This document shows, one piece after another, positions 50,096 through 63,280 of a DNA stretch of 64,000 nt (position 1 is its first letter; every line of letters begins with the position of its first letter). The position numbers and the translations under genes are program-made. The notes below the pieces were generated by a model, which saw nothing but the letters and a program-made list of their open reading frames with translations, ran no database searches and was not told the DNA's origin. The stretch lies in the NCBI RefSeq assembly GCF_040939455.1, contig NC_134136.1, forward strand, positions 104,334,014-104,398,013. Direction: 5' to 3'. This stretch comes from Microcebus murinus (taxonomy: Eukaryota; Chordata; Mammalia; Primates; Cheirogaleidae).

Positions 50096-50384
50096 TTTCG
50101 GAGATTCTGTACCTATAGTCTCATTTGATTTGCCCTATAGTACTATAAAGGAGGAAGTTGAGACTTGGAAAGTATGCATGTTCTGCCAAAAGAAAGAGAA
50201 CTAATAACCTGGTTCTGGGAACTACATTGTCACACATCGAATCCTGTGTTCCTACCTCTATAGCCCACTTTACACTAGTGCTACATCTATTATTGACTTA
50301 GTTCAAACCTCCAAACCAACCAGACTCCATTGAGGCAGCCACTTTTTTAAAAGCCATCCTTTGGAAGAAAATTTATGTAAAACA

Positions 50385-51352
50385 GCAGTTCCCAAGAATG
50401 TAACCGATTCATCTGGAGGGCTGCCTTTCCTGGACATACCCCCAGAGTTTCTGATTCAGTGGGTTTAGGATGGGGCTCCAAAATTTGCATTTCTTTTTTT
50501 TAAAAATTGTATATACCATAAAGTTTACCATTTAAAGTGTTCAAAGGTTTTAGTATATTTGCAGAGTTCTATAGCTATCACCATCGCTATCTAATCCCAG
50601 AATATTTTATCACCCCTAAAAAAGCCCTGTACCTATTAGCAGTCACTTCCATTTCTCCCCTTTCCCCCAGCCCCTGGCAATCACTAATTGACTTTTTGTG
50701 TTTATGGATTTGACACTTCTGGACATTTCATGTAAACAGAATCATAAAATATGTGGCTTTTCTGTGTCTGGTTTCTTTCACTTAATATAAAGGTTTCCAG
50801 GGTCATCCATATTGTAGTATATATCAGTACTCCATTCCTTTTTATGGCTGAATAATGTTCCATTGTATGGATATACCATATTTTGCTTATTCATCAACTG
50901 ATGGACATTTGGGTTGTTTCCATTTTTTGGCTATTATGAATAATTCTTCTGTAAACATTCCAGTACAAGTTTTAGTGTGGACATATGTTTCCAATTCTTT
51001 TGGCTATATATGTAGGAGTGGAATTGCTGAGTCATATGGTAGCTCTATGTTTAACTTTTTGAAGAGCTGCCAAGCTATTTTCCAAAAGCAGCTGCACTAT
51101 TTTACATTCCCATAAGCAGTATATGAGTTGCAATTTTTCTACATTCTCATCAACACTTGTTATAGTCTGTCTTTCTGACTATTGTCATTCTAGTGGGTAC
51201 AGAATGGTAACTCATTGTGATTTTGATTTGCATTTCCTTAATGACTAGTGATGTTGAACGTATTTTCATGTGCTTGTTGAGAATTTGCATTTGTAACAAG
51301 CTCCCAGGAGATGCTGATGCTGCCTGCCCATGGACCATACTTTGAGAACCAC
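50385..51352. mobile_element. MER5A-type hAT-Charlie, split by an L1
   Basis: Left part: 'agcagttcccaagaatgtaaccgattcatctggagggc', 'cagagtttctgattcagtgggtttaggatggggctcc', 'aatttgcattt'. Right part after the L1: 'aatttgcatttgtaacaagctcccaggagatgctgatgctgc', ending 'actttgagaaccactg'. One MER5A in two pieces. Confidence 0.9.
50493..51281 (-). mobile_element. L1 (L1M type) 3' end inserted in MER5A, antisense
   Basis: T run, antisense 3' UTR ('tgtatataccataaagtttaccat', 'agttctatagctatcaccatc'), then antisense ORF2 end ('tatggctgaataatgttccattgtatgg', 'gacatttgggttgtttcc', 'gtaggagtggaattgctgagtcatatgg', 'gattttgatttgcatttcc'). Flanked by a perfect 11-bp target-site duplication 'aatttgcattt' (50482-50492 and 51282-51292). 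Confidence 0.93.
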
Positions 51353-51559
51353 TGATCTAAAAATTATCACTTACTACTGGTAAACATAGTATGCTGTACA
51401 CAATAATTTTTTTCTTGATAATCATAGTCATTACTGAGTCATACTTTGGATGTTGAGTATGAAGGAAGAATTTATTCCGTAGAATTTTATTGAGAACATG
51501 AAAACTTCCAGGCACACGTACAGACATCAAAAAATAAATCTTTTAATAATAGAGACAAA

Positions 51560-52845
51560 GTAGAGTTTACATTCAGAGGGTGAATGGACAATAGATGCAC
51601 AATAGATGATAAATAAGCACCTAACATATCAGGTGGAGATACATGCTATGAACAAAAATAAGAGAGGGTGTGGGGCTAGAAAAAGGATAGTGAGGAAATG
51701 TAAGGTGACCAGAGAAGGCCTCTCTGATGAGGTGACATTTGATCAGAGCTTTGAAGGCAGTGAGAGAGCAGGACATGCAGATTCAATGTACCCTGAGGTA
51801 AAAGCAGTCTCTGGAGCCAGTTCAAGCTCAATACTTAGCCCTGGACCTCTTCTAGCTCTTTGACCTAGAACAAATTACTTAACCACTCTGTGCCTCAGAT
51901 TCCCAGTCTATAAAATGTAGATAATATCTCCCCAAAACGATTATTATGAATATTAAATTAGATAGTATATGTAAAGCATTTAGAGAAATTCATGGCACAT
52001 AGTGTTAGATAACAGGTGGATATATATATGAGGCTAATGAAATTAAAACTTCAGTTCCCTCATTTATATGGGCCTATTTTGTGGCCCTCTATTGAACATT
52101 GTATACAAAGTGTCATACACTTTCTTTAAAAGAGATCCCCCAAATTTTATAAGCTGTAGGCCCTACATAACCTGGACTTGCCTCTGATCTTAGCTGCTAT
52201 TTATTAATCTCTGGGATGAATGATTCCAGACAAAGGGAACAGGAAGTGCAAAGACCCAGAGGGTGGGAGAACATCAAGGAGGACTTTGTGACTGGAAGGG
52301 AGTCAGTGAGGGACAATGAGAGAAGATGGGTTGAGATCAGAGGGGATGGCATGGTGAAGACAGGGAGCTCACAGGCATGGAACAGGTCTTGGAAAAGTAC
52401 TTCGTTATCGTGGGTTAAATGGGAAGACACTGGAAGATTTTGAAAAGAGGAGAGAAATGAACTGGTTTACATTTTAATAGGATCATTCTGACTGACCTTG
52501 AGAGAACAGATGGTTAAGGAAGGAAAGTTAGATGCTCGAAAAACCATGGGGAGGCAATAATCTACAGAGGAGATAATGGTACCCAGTACCATTATCTGGT
52601 ACTGGAAGATAGGAGTGGCAAAGTATTGATAGTTTCTGAATATATTTTAATGATGGAACAAACAGAACTTGCTGATGAATTACATGTGGGATTGAGAGAG
52701 GGGTTAAGGATGATTGGAAGATTTAGTGCCTGAGTAACTGACAAATAAGGTTCAGGATTGAATATACATGTGGAGTGGGAATAAAGAGTTTGGTTGTGGA
52801 CATGTTAGTTTTGAGATGCCTATATGATATGTAAGATTCTGGTTT
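51560..52845 (-). mobile_element. Long L2, antisense, split by a MIR
   Basis: Antisense L2 segments in order: 'gagatacatgctatg', 'cagagaaggcctctctgatgaggtgacatttgatcagagc', then after the MIR 'gattccagacaaagggaacaggaagtgcaaagacccagagg', 'ggttaaatgggaagacactgg', 'gatcattctgactg', 'cagaacttgctgatgaattacatgtggg', 'ggttgtggacatgttagttttgagatgcctatatga'. The frames in both directions at 51606-51863 and 52197-52443 are L2/MIR sequence, not genes. Confidence 0.85.
51803..52015 (-). mobile_element. MIR SINE, antisense, nested in L2
   Basis: 'gcagtctctggagccagttcaagctc', 'gctctttgacctagaacaaattacttaaccactctgtgcctcagattccc', 'gtctataaaatgtagataat', 'attcatggcacatagtgtt' give the antisense MIR order. 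L2 text resumes on both sides. Confidence 0.88.
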
Positions 52846-53609
52846 CTTTTCAGGGCATATAGCCCTGATGGACATTTTTCAGAATCTTTACAACTAGATT
52901 ACTTTACAGTCATATGCCTATTATGCAATTCTATGCAAAATGTACCACATGGATTCTTTAGAGCTATAACACAGATGGCTTTTATGGAAAATTAATTTTT
53001 GAAATAGGATGGATATAGCTTTATCCTAATAAAGGCTTTATTGTATTTATCATTATCCCCTGGCTTTACAGAAGCACACAAAACATTTTTTATTTACCAC
53101 CTCACATAACACTCCAAGTCCACCATCTTGTGAGTTTCAACCCATTCTATTCACTTGAATTTAGTTATTCTACCCAGCACAGGCTTTTATGGTTTACCAT
53201 GAAGATGAGACCATTAAGGATGCTGAGGGTTTACTATATATGAAAGAACTAAGTTTATTGCTATTTAAGAAAATATTTGTAAAAGATGTCATCACTGATC
53301 TGAGATGCAAGAGTTAGCTATTCTCTATTCAGAGAAATATCCATTGAGTCTTTTCTTTTCTTCCTTTAGTTAAAAAAAAAACAAACTGAAAACTTGTAAA
53401 AGATAAAAAGAATGACTTGGGGAACATGCCTATATTTTCTCATTTTTCCTGGCGTGTATCAGTTTGTTGTCTGTGTAGAAAAAGCAAACTGTTTTTCTTC
53501 TGCTCTCACACCACATCAACATAGAAGACTTCTGTAACCAAATGTGTGGGGATTTCTCCCCATCAACAAACAAGCAGTCACTTCTTTAGTGCACACCCCG
53601 TGGTATCAA
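52846..53609. other. Unassigned sequence
   Basis: No gene or RNA recognised. Confidence 0.4.
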
Positions 53610-54605
53610 TTAGATCTTCTGATCCAATTCAATTCGGATGCTATCTCCATGTAGATAGCATCAGATCCCACAGGTTGGAGGCTTAGTCTCATAAGACTGC
53701 CCCCACATCAGATACCAGTTTTAAATCTGGCCTCTAGAACCTCTGATTGGCCAGCTTCAAGTTGAGATACCCATGATCCCCTCTTTGTGCTTGGTTAATT
53801 TGCTAGAGCAGTTCACAAAACTCAGGGAAAGACTTGTGTTTAGTGGTTTATTATAAAGGATATGTTAAAGCATAGAAATAAACAGCTAGATGAAGAGATA
53901 ACATAGGGCAAGGTCTGAAAGGGTCCCAAGCACAGGACCTTTGGTTCTTACGGAGTTGGGGTGTGCCATCCTGCCAGCATGTGGATGAGTTCTTCTGTAC
54001 CTTTGTGCAGGCCTGTATAAGTTTAGCTTCCAGAAGCTCTTTGTACCCAGTCCTCTTTGGCCTTTTATGGAGACTGTATTGGATAGGCATGAATGAAGCA
54101 TGTACAACCATATATAAATGTGATTGGACAAAAGGGGTATGATCTGATACTAACAGAATCAGTAGAGAAACTCATCAAGCCTGTCTCTTGATTCCTTTTG
54201 GCCTCTGTGCAGCATTCTTTCTTCCAGGGTAGGGGATAGTACACCTTCTGAAATGATGGTCTTATGACCTACAATCAGACAAAATTGGTCAGAAAATTTC
54301 TTTTTGGCCAGCTCCAAGACAGAAACATGGGGAAGATGTGAGTCCTGCCTCAAGGAGAAAAAGAAGCAAGTGAAAGGAGGGCAGGAGAAGGTTAAGAGAC
54401 GTTCTGTTTTCTGAAAGGCCCCAACATTATAACCAAAGACTGTCTTTTGCCTTTATTGCTCTGAAGCATTTCTGAAGCTGCTTTAGGAAGCAAGGACAAA
54501 AGGCCAGATGCTTTAACAAAAGATATACTTATTGTTTTAGTCACTTAGGAAGTAACAAGAGCTATGAGTGCTATAAGCCAGGAACCATGGGTGAAAACAA
54601 ATATA
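53610..54605. mobile_element. Long old interspersed repeat, LTR-like, family unassigned
   Basis: A continuous stretch I recognise as a repeated mammalian sequence: 'gactgcccccacatcagataccag', 'ggttaatttgctagagcagttcacaaaactcaggg', 'gtggtttattataaaggatatg', 'gggcaaggtctgaaagggtcccaagcacagg', 'ttttatggagactgtattggataggcatga', 'agtcacttaggaagtaacaagagctatgagtgctataagccagg'. The total length (about 1 kb) and style suggest an antisense LTR-type element. I cannot name the family. The minus-strand frames at 53851-54353 lie within it. Confidence 0.45.
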
Positions 54606-54665
54606 TAGATACATACATACATACATACACACATACATAGATATATATATACACATATATATATC
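54600..54665 (+). repeat. Interrupted (TACA)n/(TATA)n simple repeat
   Basis: 'tacatacatacatacatac' followed by 'acacatacatag' and alternating TA. Confidence 0.9.
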
Positions 54666-56149
54666 ATATTATCACACTCTTCATGGCACTATTATGAGTC
54701 TGTCCCTTTTATGTTACATGATATGGAAGGTTTCAATTTAAACTCTCTTATCTAACTAACACTAGCCATATTATTAAAAGTATTTTATTCTCTTAGATTT
54801 TTATGACCTGGGATCATGTTTACTCATCTTAGAAAACCACTGCCTACCCTGTCTGTGATTGACCACAGTAGGTGCTAAAGATGTTACATTAATAAAATCT
54901 ATAATAATATGTACAAAGATGAGGTCTTTGGGACATTTTGTTTTTGTTTAGAAGATACCTAATACCTATAAAGCACTGACTATTCTTAACAGCTTAAGAG
55001 TGGATAGCATGATAAAAAACATGTGACTTCAAGTTCCAAGTTCACCAAATTTTGGCTTTATTAATTTGGCAAGTCACTAATTATCTGAGTGGAATTAGTA
55101 GTATTTTTCCTATTTTACAGTGTTGTAGTCAGAACTGGATAAAACAATATATGGGAAAACATGATCTAGAAGGTACCCCAAAATAGAATATTTTGATCTA
55201 CCAAATCTAGAAGAATTTTTATCAATATTATCTATCTCTTAATCTGAGAATAATGCACTTTGCTATAGTTTCCAAACACTTTTCATGGAGTTGGTAAAAT
55301 GAACTTTCAGAAACTCTATTTCCCTTAATATAAAGTACAGTGGGTTGGTCATTTAACTTCAACTCCCATTATAATGTGAGGTTTTTTCCAGGCTGAATTA
55401 GCATTCTTTTACAATTTACATGTAGAAAACAATCTAATACAGAAAGGCTTACTGCAAAAGTCCTCTGACATTTGATTTTGAATTTGACATTTCAATTCAA
55501 TTATTCTGAATTTAAGATTTGTTAAATCAATGAATAAATTTTGAGGAGCTATACCTTTCATATACCTATGCATATCTTTCATAACCTCGTGCACATTAGT
55601 CAGAATTAGAAAAAGAAATAATCATCTTCCCTGCCTTAAGCTTAACTAGAATAGTTGGCACATTTAAAGAACAAATGATGAAAATAAATGACACTGATAA
55701 AAGTTTCACTGGGTCATCATGAATCCCATCATAGCTCTATCAGGTGATCACATGTAGATTTTCATATAATTTAACATTTTATCCTAATTGTGCTAATATG
55801 TTTCCTTATTTTCCATCATTTAGCAAGTATGGACTCATCATTTACCAACTCTCAGCCTCTGAGGAGGTAACTGAATGGGACTCAACCAACTAGTGTAGAT
55901 TTCCAAGGGCAAAAGTTGGAAGCACATTTTGCCCATGTCTCTAGTTTTATGGAGACAGACAGACAGACAAAATTGTGTTTAAGAGTTTCAGACCTCAAGG
56001 CTAGAAAAGTTGGCTTTATCCAAATGGGTTCTCAAAACAAGGACAACATGAAGTAGGATTTAGGAGATATGTTTTGGAAGTGGACCTGAGAACCAGGGAA
56101 ACATGAAGTAAAGAATTGTGGTTCTACATTAGAATTCAAGAAGAAAATT
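54666..56149. other. Unassigned AT-rich sequence
   Basis: No gene or confident repeat recognised. A small (GACA)n tract lies near 55955-55969. Confidence 0.4.
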
Positions 56150-56250
56150 AGACAATGTCTCTGGAGACCAGGGACTCTATTTGTCTTATTCACTGCTATA
56201 TTCTCTGTGCATAGTGTTTGGAACATAAATATTTGTTGGTTAGCAAAATG
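56150..56250 (+). mobile_element. L2 3' end, sense
   Basis: 'gagaccagggactctatttgtcttattcactgctatattctctgtgcatagtgtttggaacataaatatttgttgg' is the L2 3' terminus. Confidence 0.65.
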
Positions 56251-58295
56251 CTCTTGATCAATTATGTTCATTACATGCTCCTGTTAAGTTATCAGGTGAG
56301 CAAACTGGACTCGATGAAAGGACTCATAAAGGAAAGAACAAAGTGGTGGTAACCAATAAAGGGAAATAAGGTGTGATTCTTGCCCTTCAACACTAGGTAA
56401 TTAAGTGCCCCACCCCTGCCACCCATGAAACTCAGCTTAAAAGAAACACTACTCACACTGGGAGAGAAGGATCTCAAAGGATAATTAGAAACTGACCAGC
56501 AGATGAAACAGGAATGGAGTCCCAGACAGAAGCAAAATTATTGCAAAGTCATTGAGCTACACAAAAAGCTGGCTTGTTTGGAAAATGTCTTGTAGTTTAA
56601 TATGAGTATGATGAGAATGACACTGGGGAAATAGACACGAATCAGAGTATGAGGGCCTTGGATGTTGTGCTAAGGAATTTGGACTTGGTTAAGACTAAGC
56701 ATCAAATAGTTAATTCTAGCATGTTGACATAAAAGTATGGCTCAAATATTTTAATCTTGTTATAGGAAAATTTAACTTGTTAGTAAAAGTATAATACTGA
56801 CCGAAAAAGAACATACTTAAGTCATGAAAGTGGAGAGCTTTTAGTCTAAGGAGGAGGGAAATATATGTGATCAAAAGCAGTTATAAAACAGGAACTTTTC
56901 CCCTTCCTTCCCTACGCTATGTATTAATACTTAAAATATCTTTTATATCAGCCTCTAGGAACATTAGGTCCCAATATGAGTCCCTCTAATTTTATTATAT
57001 GAGATTATTAATAACTACTTATGTATTTCTGGTTATAGCTAATATACAAAGAGAATTAAATTTATGAAAATTAGCAGTTTTAGACATTGTTTATACAATT
57101 TTTCATAATGTTGTCAACTTGTAAAGCCCCTGATGACATTCTTTTTCAGGAACCAGCATCACAACTAAGATTGCATGTGACCTTAAAGTAGCAGAAAGAG
57201 CTGGTCATGAGACAAAAAGAAATGTTATTCTACTTCTATTAGATTCTTTGCAAGAACTGAGAAATACTTGGGATTCTAGGTACATTTGGTGCAAATGATT
57301 TAATTAACATGTGCAATTGAGAAGATTAGTATTATAGAGAATGAAATTAAAGGCATACTCTATCTGCCTTAAAACTGCACATATTATCTCTCCATTCGGA
57401 AATAGCTAACAACCTTATATAAAGAAAAAAATCCCCACATAATTCCTTTCCTAACCATCACCTCCAAACCATCAAATATACACTGTTTTCAGTTTGAAGA
57501 AAGAAAGGATAGCTACCAACAAAATTTGGCTGTGTGAGTAGGAATTAGAGGCAGAAAGGGCAAGATACGGAAAGGGAAACCTTTATAAACTTCTCTGACT
57601 TCCTATGCCAAAGGAAATTGAACACTTCTTGCAAAAATGTGACTTGTTAGGCAGCATATGATCCTATCAAAGGAATAGCAAATATCACTCAACACTGGCT
57701 AGTAAAATATGCTCAAGTGGGTTAGACTCACTTCTCAATGCCAACACACGTTTATTCCTCCTTATTTCCTCAATAAATGCTGTCTTTTTTTGGCATGCAA
57801 ACAGGCATGTACACTCTCACACACACACACATATTATATAGAGAGTTTCCTACCAGATCTATTCATTGGTTAAAGTCATTCCCCTCTCTCCCCCTGTAAT
57901 GAATATCTGTTGGCTTTGATGTTCACTGTTGGAGATAAAGAAATTTCACAAATGTTTGTTACATGCTGCTCAAACCTGTGACATTGAACAAGATGTTACT
58001 CATTGATAAATGGTGGGGGAGAACCTCAAAGATTAATGAATGTCATGGTTGTTGATGGAATAGAATACAAGAAGACAAATACCTATAAGTGCCCCGCCCT
58101 CTAGTTTAAAGTACAAGTATAGAGAAAAATAATGTATATTTAAGGTATTTGGTCTTTCAAAATTTTTCAGATATAAAATAAGCATTATAATCATGTTGAT
58201 TTAAAATTTTAAGCTCCATAAATATTTTAGAAATGCCTCATATGATAAGATACAAATACAATATTCAGATTATATATATTCACATATGCACACAT
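56251..58295. other. Unassigned AT-rich sequence
   Basis: No gene, RNA or confident repeat recognised. 57813-57830 holds a short CA tract. Confidence 0.4.
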
Positions 58296-58317
58296 GCACA
58301 CACGTATATGTAGTAGG

Positions 58318-58393
58318 TAGGTGCAGATAGATGATAGATTAGATAGATGATAGATAGTTGATAGATGATAGATAGTTGATAGATGATAGATAT
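58318..58393 (+). repeat. (GATA)n-type simple repeat with higher-order unit
   Basis: GATA/GATGATA repeats. The unit 'gatagttgatagat' recurs at least twice, showing a higher-order array. Confidence 0.93.
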
Positions 58394-58883
58394 TCTCTCT
58401 TTCTTACTACATTAAAGAGTCAGGAAAAGAAAGCTAATTAAATTTTAGTGGCTGTCATATTTTAATCATATTTATGTGTGTATTTTTTTAAAAAAATTGG
58501 GGTCCTGGATATTTTGACCCACACTTATATTCTCAACCATAGAGTTGAAAATTATCTAAGTTGCCTTGCTGTTTCACACCTTCTTACATGAATCTCATAT
58601 AAAGCACCTTTCCGGGATATCCCCTAGCACTTCCAGGAGAATTATAAACAGCTCATGCTATTCTGAACATATTTAAAACTTAGAAACTTATTTATATGGG
58701 TCTAAAATCTACCTTTACAGCACCTGGGTGTATTCCACTTGGGGCTCACTTCATAACCTGTATATATTCTGAGATGACAAATCATGAAGTCTCTGGCAGG
58801 CTTTATATTTCAAATCCAGCTCCTGAGAAAATTCTGAATAATAGTGACTGGTTGGAGTGTTAGGAACAATTCCAAGGTGTTTT
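58394..58883. other. Unassigned sequence
   Basis: No gene recognised. Confidence 0.4.
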
Positions 58884-58897
58884 AAATCTCATTAGGA

Positions 58898-59234
<337 letters not shown>

Positions 59235-59248
59235 AAATCTCATCAGGA

Positions 59249-60664
59249 AAAGGAGTAGTGATCCATTAGTAATGCCTGCCCTGGGCAAGATGTAGCACTA
59301 GCCAAGTGTGGATTTAGTCTATTCCTTCTCCCCTATGAAACTCCCTCAGACATGTGAAAATAGCAGCCATGTTTCCTCTAAGGAATATCTTCTACGCAAA
59401 TCTAAAATCTTCCAACTGTCTTACAACACATGGGATGACATTTAGTGTGCTGTAGCTTGTTCTATGAATATCTTTGTAGTTACCATCTCAACCATAAAGC
59501 ATAGAACTGTGTTTGCAGAAATTCCACGGAAAAACCTTTCTTTGGGGGTCACAAGTGAAGCTTGAATACTTCTTTAAAGTCCCTCTAAGTTCATATCTGT
59601 ATGCAATTAAGTATGCTGAAAGCAAAACATCATCTTGTCATTTGACTACTAAGATAACTTGCCATAAATATCAAAAAATTGCTTAAAATGCATTAATATT
59701 TCTTATGCTGCTTTTAAAGGGCATTGCTAATCAACTCCATGCTCTGATTCTACCTGGAAGGTTTCATATCCTTATTTGTCTCTATGGACATAGCTAAGGA
59801 TATGCTGATGACTCCAGTAGTGAGTGCAACAGCACAGTTGACACACAAAAAAATGCTTACATTGTTAAATGGAAATCCAGTTATTGAAATATCACAGTAC
59901 ATCCCCCAACCCTCCCCCCGCCCAAGACGCTGAAAAAAACATGACTTTTTTTTTTTTTTGTATTTTGGGAGATGATCTTTTGAGAACTAGTGGGACAAAG
60001 TAGAATATGCTATCACTTTTAGTTCTACTAGAAAACAAATTCCATGTGCCATCATATTGTGATTGGCTTCCACAATAGCTCTGCATCAACCAATAGAACA
60101 TTAAATAATATATTTTGAATTATAAATATATCAATATAAAATGATTTCAATTTGGAATATCCTCCATTCATGCTACACAACTGGTTAACCATGCTGACAT
60201 CATCATGATGGACAATGCTACTCATACTTCATTTTTGAAGTTCTGGTATATTTGGGATTCTATATTTCCATTTTATGTGTTGAGTTATCTTATGTCAACA
60301 GTGTATGTAAAGCAGTTCACATTTCCTATTATGACAGCTGCATGAAGTCCATGTCTCAGAGCTGTATATCAAAGTGGCAAACATAATAACACAATACAGA
60401 TCTGTTTTGACACTAATATGCATTCCATGCTTGTTTCACAGCCCCTTGACCAAATATTCAAAAACATTGTAGTACCTATTAAATGATGGTCCAGAAGCAA
60501 AATCCAGATGTTGTGTCTATTATTTCAAGCACAAATTATCAGATACAAGAATGCACAATGATTTTCTACAGTTTGCATTTTATTTTGTATCCTGTGTTTT
60601 TAGCGTAAAAATATTTCATTCTTCAAATTCAAAATATGACTGAAGGTGAAATAAAGCCTTCTTT
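59249..60664. other. Unassigned AT-rich sequence
   Basis: No gene recognised. The 69-codon minus-strand frame at 59892-60101 spans a poly-T run and has no domain. Confidence 0.4.
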
Positions 60665-60744
60665 AGAGGGTTTTCTTACTTTTTTTGTAGATTGACATAT
60701 AAAATTATATGTGTTTATCATGTACAATATGATGTTTTGAAGTA

Positions 60745-60873
60745 CGGAGGGTCCCAAAGTTGCCATACATAGGGAAAATGGGAAGCTGTAGCTAAGTATA
60801 CCTTTATTTGCAAAATATTCATTAAAAAATTTTACAAAATATTTCCTTTTTATGGAGGTTTTTGGGACACCCG
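60745..60873. mobile_element. Short mariner-like palindromic element (MITE) in L1
   Basis: 129 bp with inverted ends: 'cggagggtcccaaag' at the left and the reverse of 'cgggtgtcccaaa' at the right. Flanked by TA on both sides (60743-60744 and 60874-60875), and L1 3' UTR text resumes outside. Size, ends and TA target fit a nonautonomous Tc1/mariner element. Family not identified. Confidence 0.7.
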
Positions 60874-60883
60874 TATATTTTAG

Positions 60884-60940
60884 ATAGATATAGATATAGA
60901 TATAGATATAGATACAGATATAGATATAGATGTAGATCGT
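60884..60940 (+). repeat. (TAGATA)n simple repeat
   Basis: About nine hexamer units with two substitutions, inside the L1 3' UTR next to the mariner-like element. Confidence 0.95.
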
Positions 60941-62391
60941 AGAATGGTTAAATGTAGCTCATTAACAAATGCATTGTCACTTAGTTATCGTTTTTATGGT
61001 GAGAACTTCCACTATCTTTGCATTTTTCAAGAATACAATACATTTTCATTAACTATAATCACAATGCTCCACAACAGATCTCTTGATATTATTCTTTCTA
61101 TCTAACTATAGATATGTAACCTTTGACCAACATCTCCTGATCCCCACCTTCCCCCAACCACCCCAGCCTCTGGTAACCACAATTTTACTCTCTACTTCTA
61201 TGAGATCAGCTTTTTAGATTCCACATGAGAAAGATCTTGTAGTAGGTGTTTTTCTGTGCCTGGCTTACTTCACTTAACATAATGACCTCTGCTTTCATCC
61301 ATTTTGTCTCAGACAACAGGATTTCCTTATTTTCTGGCTGAATAGTATCTCATTATGTACATACACCACATTTTCTTTATCAATTCATACATTCATAGAC
61401 ATTTAGTTTGATTCCATATCTAGGCAATTTTGAATACTGCTGCAAGGAATATGGGTGTGCAGATATCACTTTGACATACTGATTTCATTTCCTTTGGATG
61501 AAAACCTACTATTGGGAATACTGGGCCATATAGTAGTTTTATTTTTAATATTTTGAGGAACCTTAACTATTCATAATGCTATACTTATTTAAATTCCCAC
61601 CAGCAGTGTATAAAGACTTCCTTTTCTACACATCCTCACCAACAATTGTTTTCTTTTCTTTATAATAGCCATTATAACAGAAATGAGATAATATAACATT
61701 GTGGTTTTGATTTGCATTTCCCTGATGATTAATTATGTTGAACATTTTTCATATACTTGTTGACCATTTTTATGTCTTCTTTTGAAAAATGTCTATTCAG
61801 GTCTTTTGCCCATTTTTTAATTGGGTTGTTTTCTTGCTATTGAATAGTTTGAGTTCCTTATATATTTTGGATATTAACCCTCTTATATGTATAGTTTGCA
61901 GATATTTTTCCCATTCAGTAGGTTGTCTGTTCATTTTGTTGATTATTTCCTTTGCTGTGCAGAAGCTCTTAGTTTGATATACTCTCATTTGTGTATTTTT
62001 GCTTTTTTTGCCTGTGCTTTCAAGGCCATATCCAAAAAATTATTGTCTAGACCAATGTCCTGGAGCTTTCCCCCTCTGTTTTCTTCTAGTAGTTTCATAG
62101 TTTGGGGTCTTAAATTTAAGTCTTTAATTCATTTTGGTTAATTTTTATATATGGTGAGAGAAAAGGCTCTAATTTCATTCTTCTATCTGTGGATATCCAG
62201 TTTTCCCAACATCATTTATTGAAGAGGCTATGCTTTCCCCATTGCATGTTCATTCTTGGCAACTTTGTTGAAAATCAGTTGGCTGTAAATGTGTGTATTT
62301 ATTTCTGGGCTCTCTCTATTCTGTTTCATTGGTCTGTGTGTCTGCTTTTATGCTTGTACTGTGCTGTTTTGGTTACTATAGCTTTGTAGTA

Positions 62392-63280
62392 TAGTTGTGC
62401 ACTGTATACCAATGTTTCAGTCAATGACAGACTGCATGTAGGGCAGTGACCACATAAGATTATAATGGATCTAAAAAAATTCCTATCATATAGTGCTGTT
62501 ATAGCCATAATAATCTCATAACACAATGCATTGTTCATGTGTTTGTGGTGATGCTGGTGTCAATAAACCTACTGCACTGCCAGTCATTTAAAAAGTAAAA
62601 AGCAAAATCAAAAATAAAAATGTTTCCAAGTAAAAAAAGCTTATAGAATAAGGATATATCCCTGGTGTCCATGGGGATAGAAAAAAGAAAGAAAATATTT
62701 TTATACTGCTGTAAAATGCATGTTTTAAGCTAAGTGTTATTATAAAAGAATGAAAAAGTTAAAAAATATTATGAAGTAAAAATGTTACAGTAAGGTAAGA
62801 TTATTATTAAAGAAAGAAAAATATTTTTATAAACTTAGTGTAGCTTAAGTGTACAGTGTTTTTAAGATGTATAGTAGTATACAGTAATATTCTAGGCCTT
62901 CACATTCATTCACCACTCATTCACTGACTCACCCAGAGCAACTTCCAGTTCTTCAAGCTCCATTCATAGCAAGTGCCCTACACAAGTGTACCATTTTGTA
63001 TCCTTTATGCTATATTTTTACTGTGTTTTTATGATATAAATATTTGAATAGATATACAAATATTTACCAATGAGTTAAAATTGCCTACAGTATTCAGCAA
63101 AGTAACATGCTGTACAGGTTTGTAGCCTAGGAGCAACAGGCTATACCATATAGCTAGGTGTATAGTAGTCTATACCATCTAGGTTTTTGTAAGTATGCTC
63201 TAGTATGTTTGCATGATGACAAAATCCCCTAATAATGCATTTTTCAGCACATAGCCCAATCCTTAAGCAACACACGACTG
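62392..63280. mobile_element. MER2-like Tigger (TcMar) DNA transposon in L1MA
   Basis: 889 bp inserted between L1 text 'gctttgtag' and 'ttttgaagtcagatag'. TA flanks both ends (62390-62391 and 63281-63282). The left terminus 'tagttgtgcactg' and right terminus 'cacacgactg' are decayed inverted repeats of the 'cagtcgtgtg' type. Internal landmarks: 'cataagattataatgg', 'cctactgcactgccagtcat', 'tcactgactcacccagagcaacttccag', 'gctgtacaggtttgtagcctaggagcaacaggctataccatatagc'. No transposase frame is present. Confidence 0.85.

Noticed and set aside
53610..54605. Possible endogenous retroviral provirus
   Set aside because: I see no gag, pol or env motifs, no primer-binding site and no paired LTRs. Only a single LTR-like old repeat can be supported.
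58318..58393. Possible CRISPR-like or satellite array
   Set aside because: Units are 4-7 bp GATA variants with no spacers. It is an ordinary microsatellite in a primate genome.
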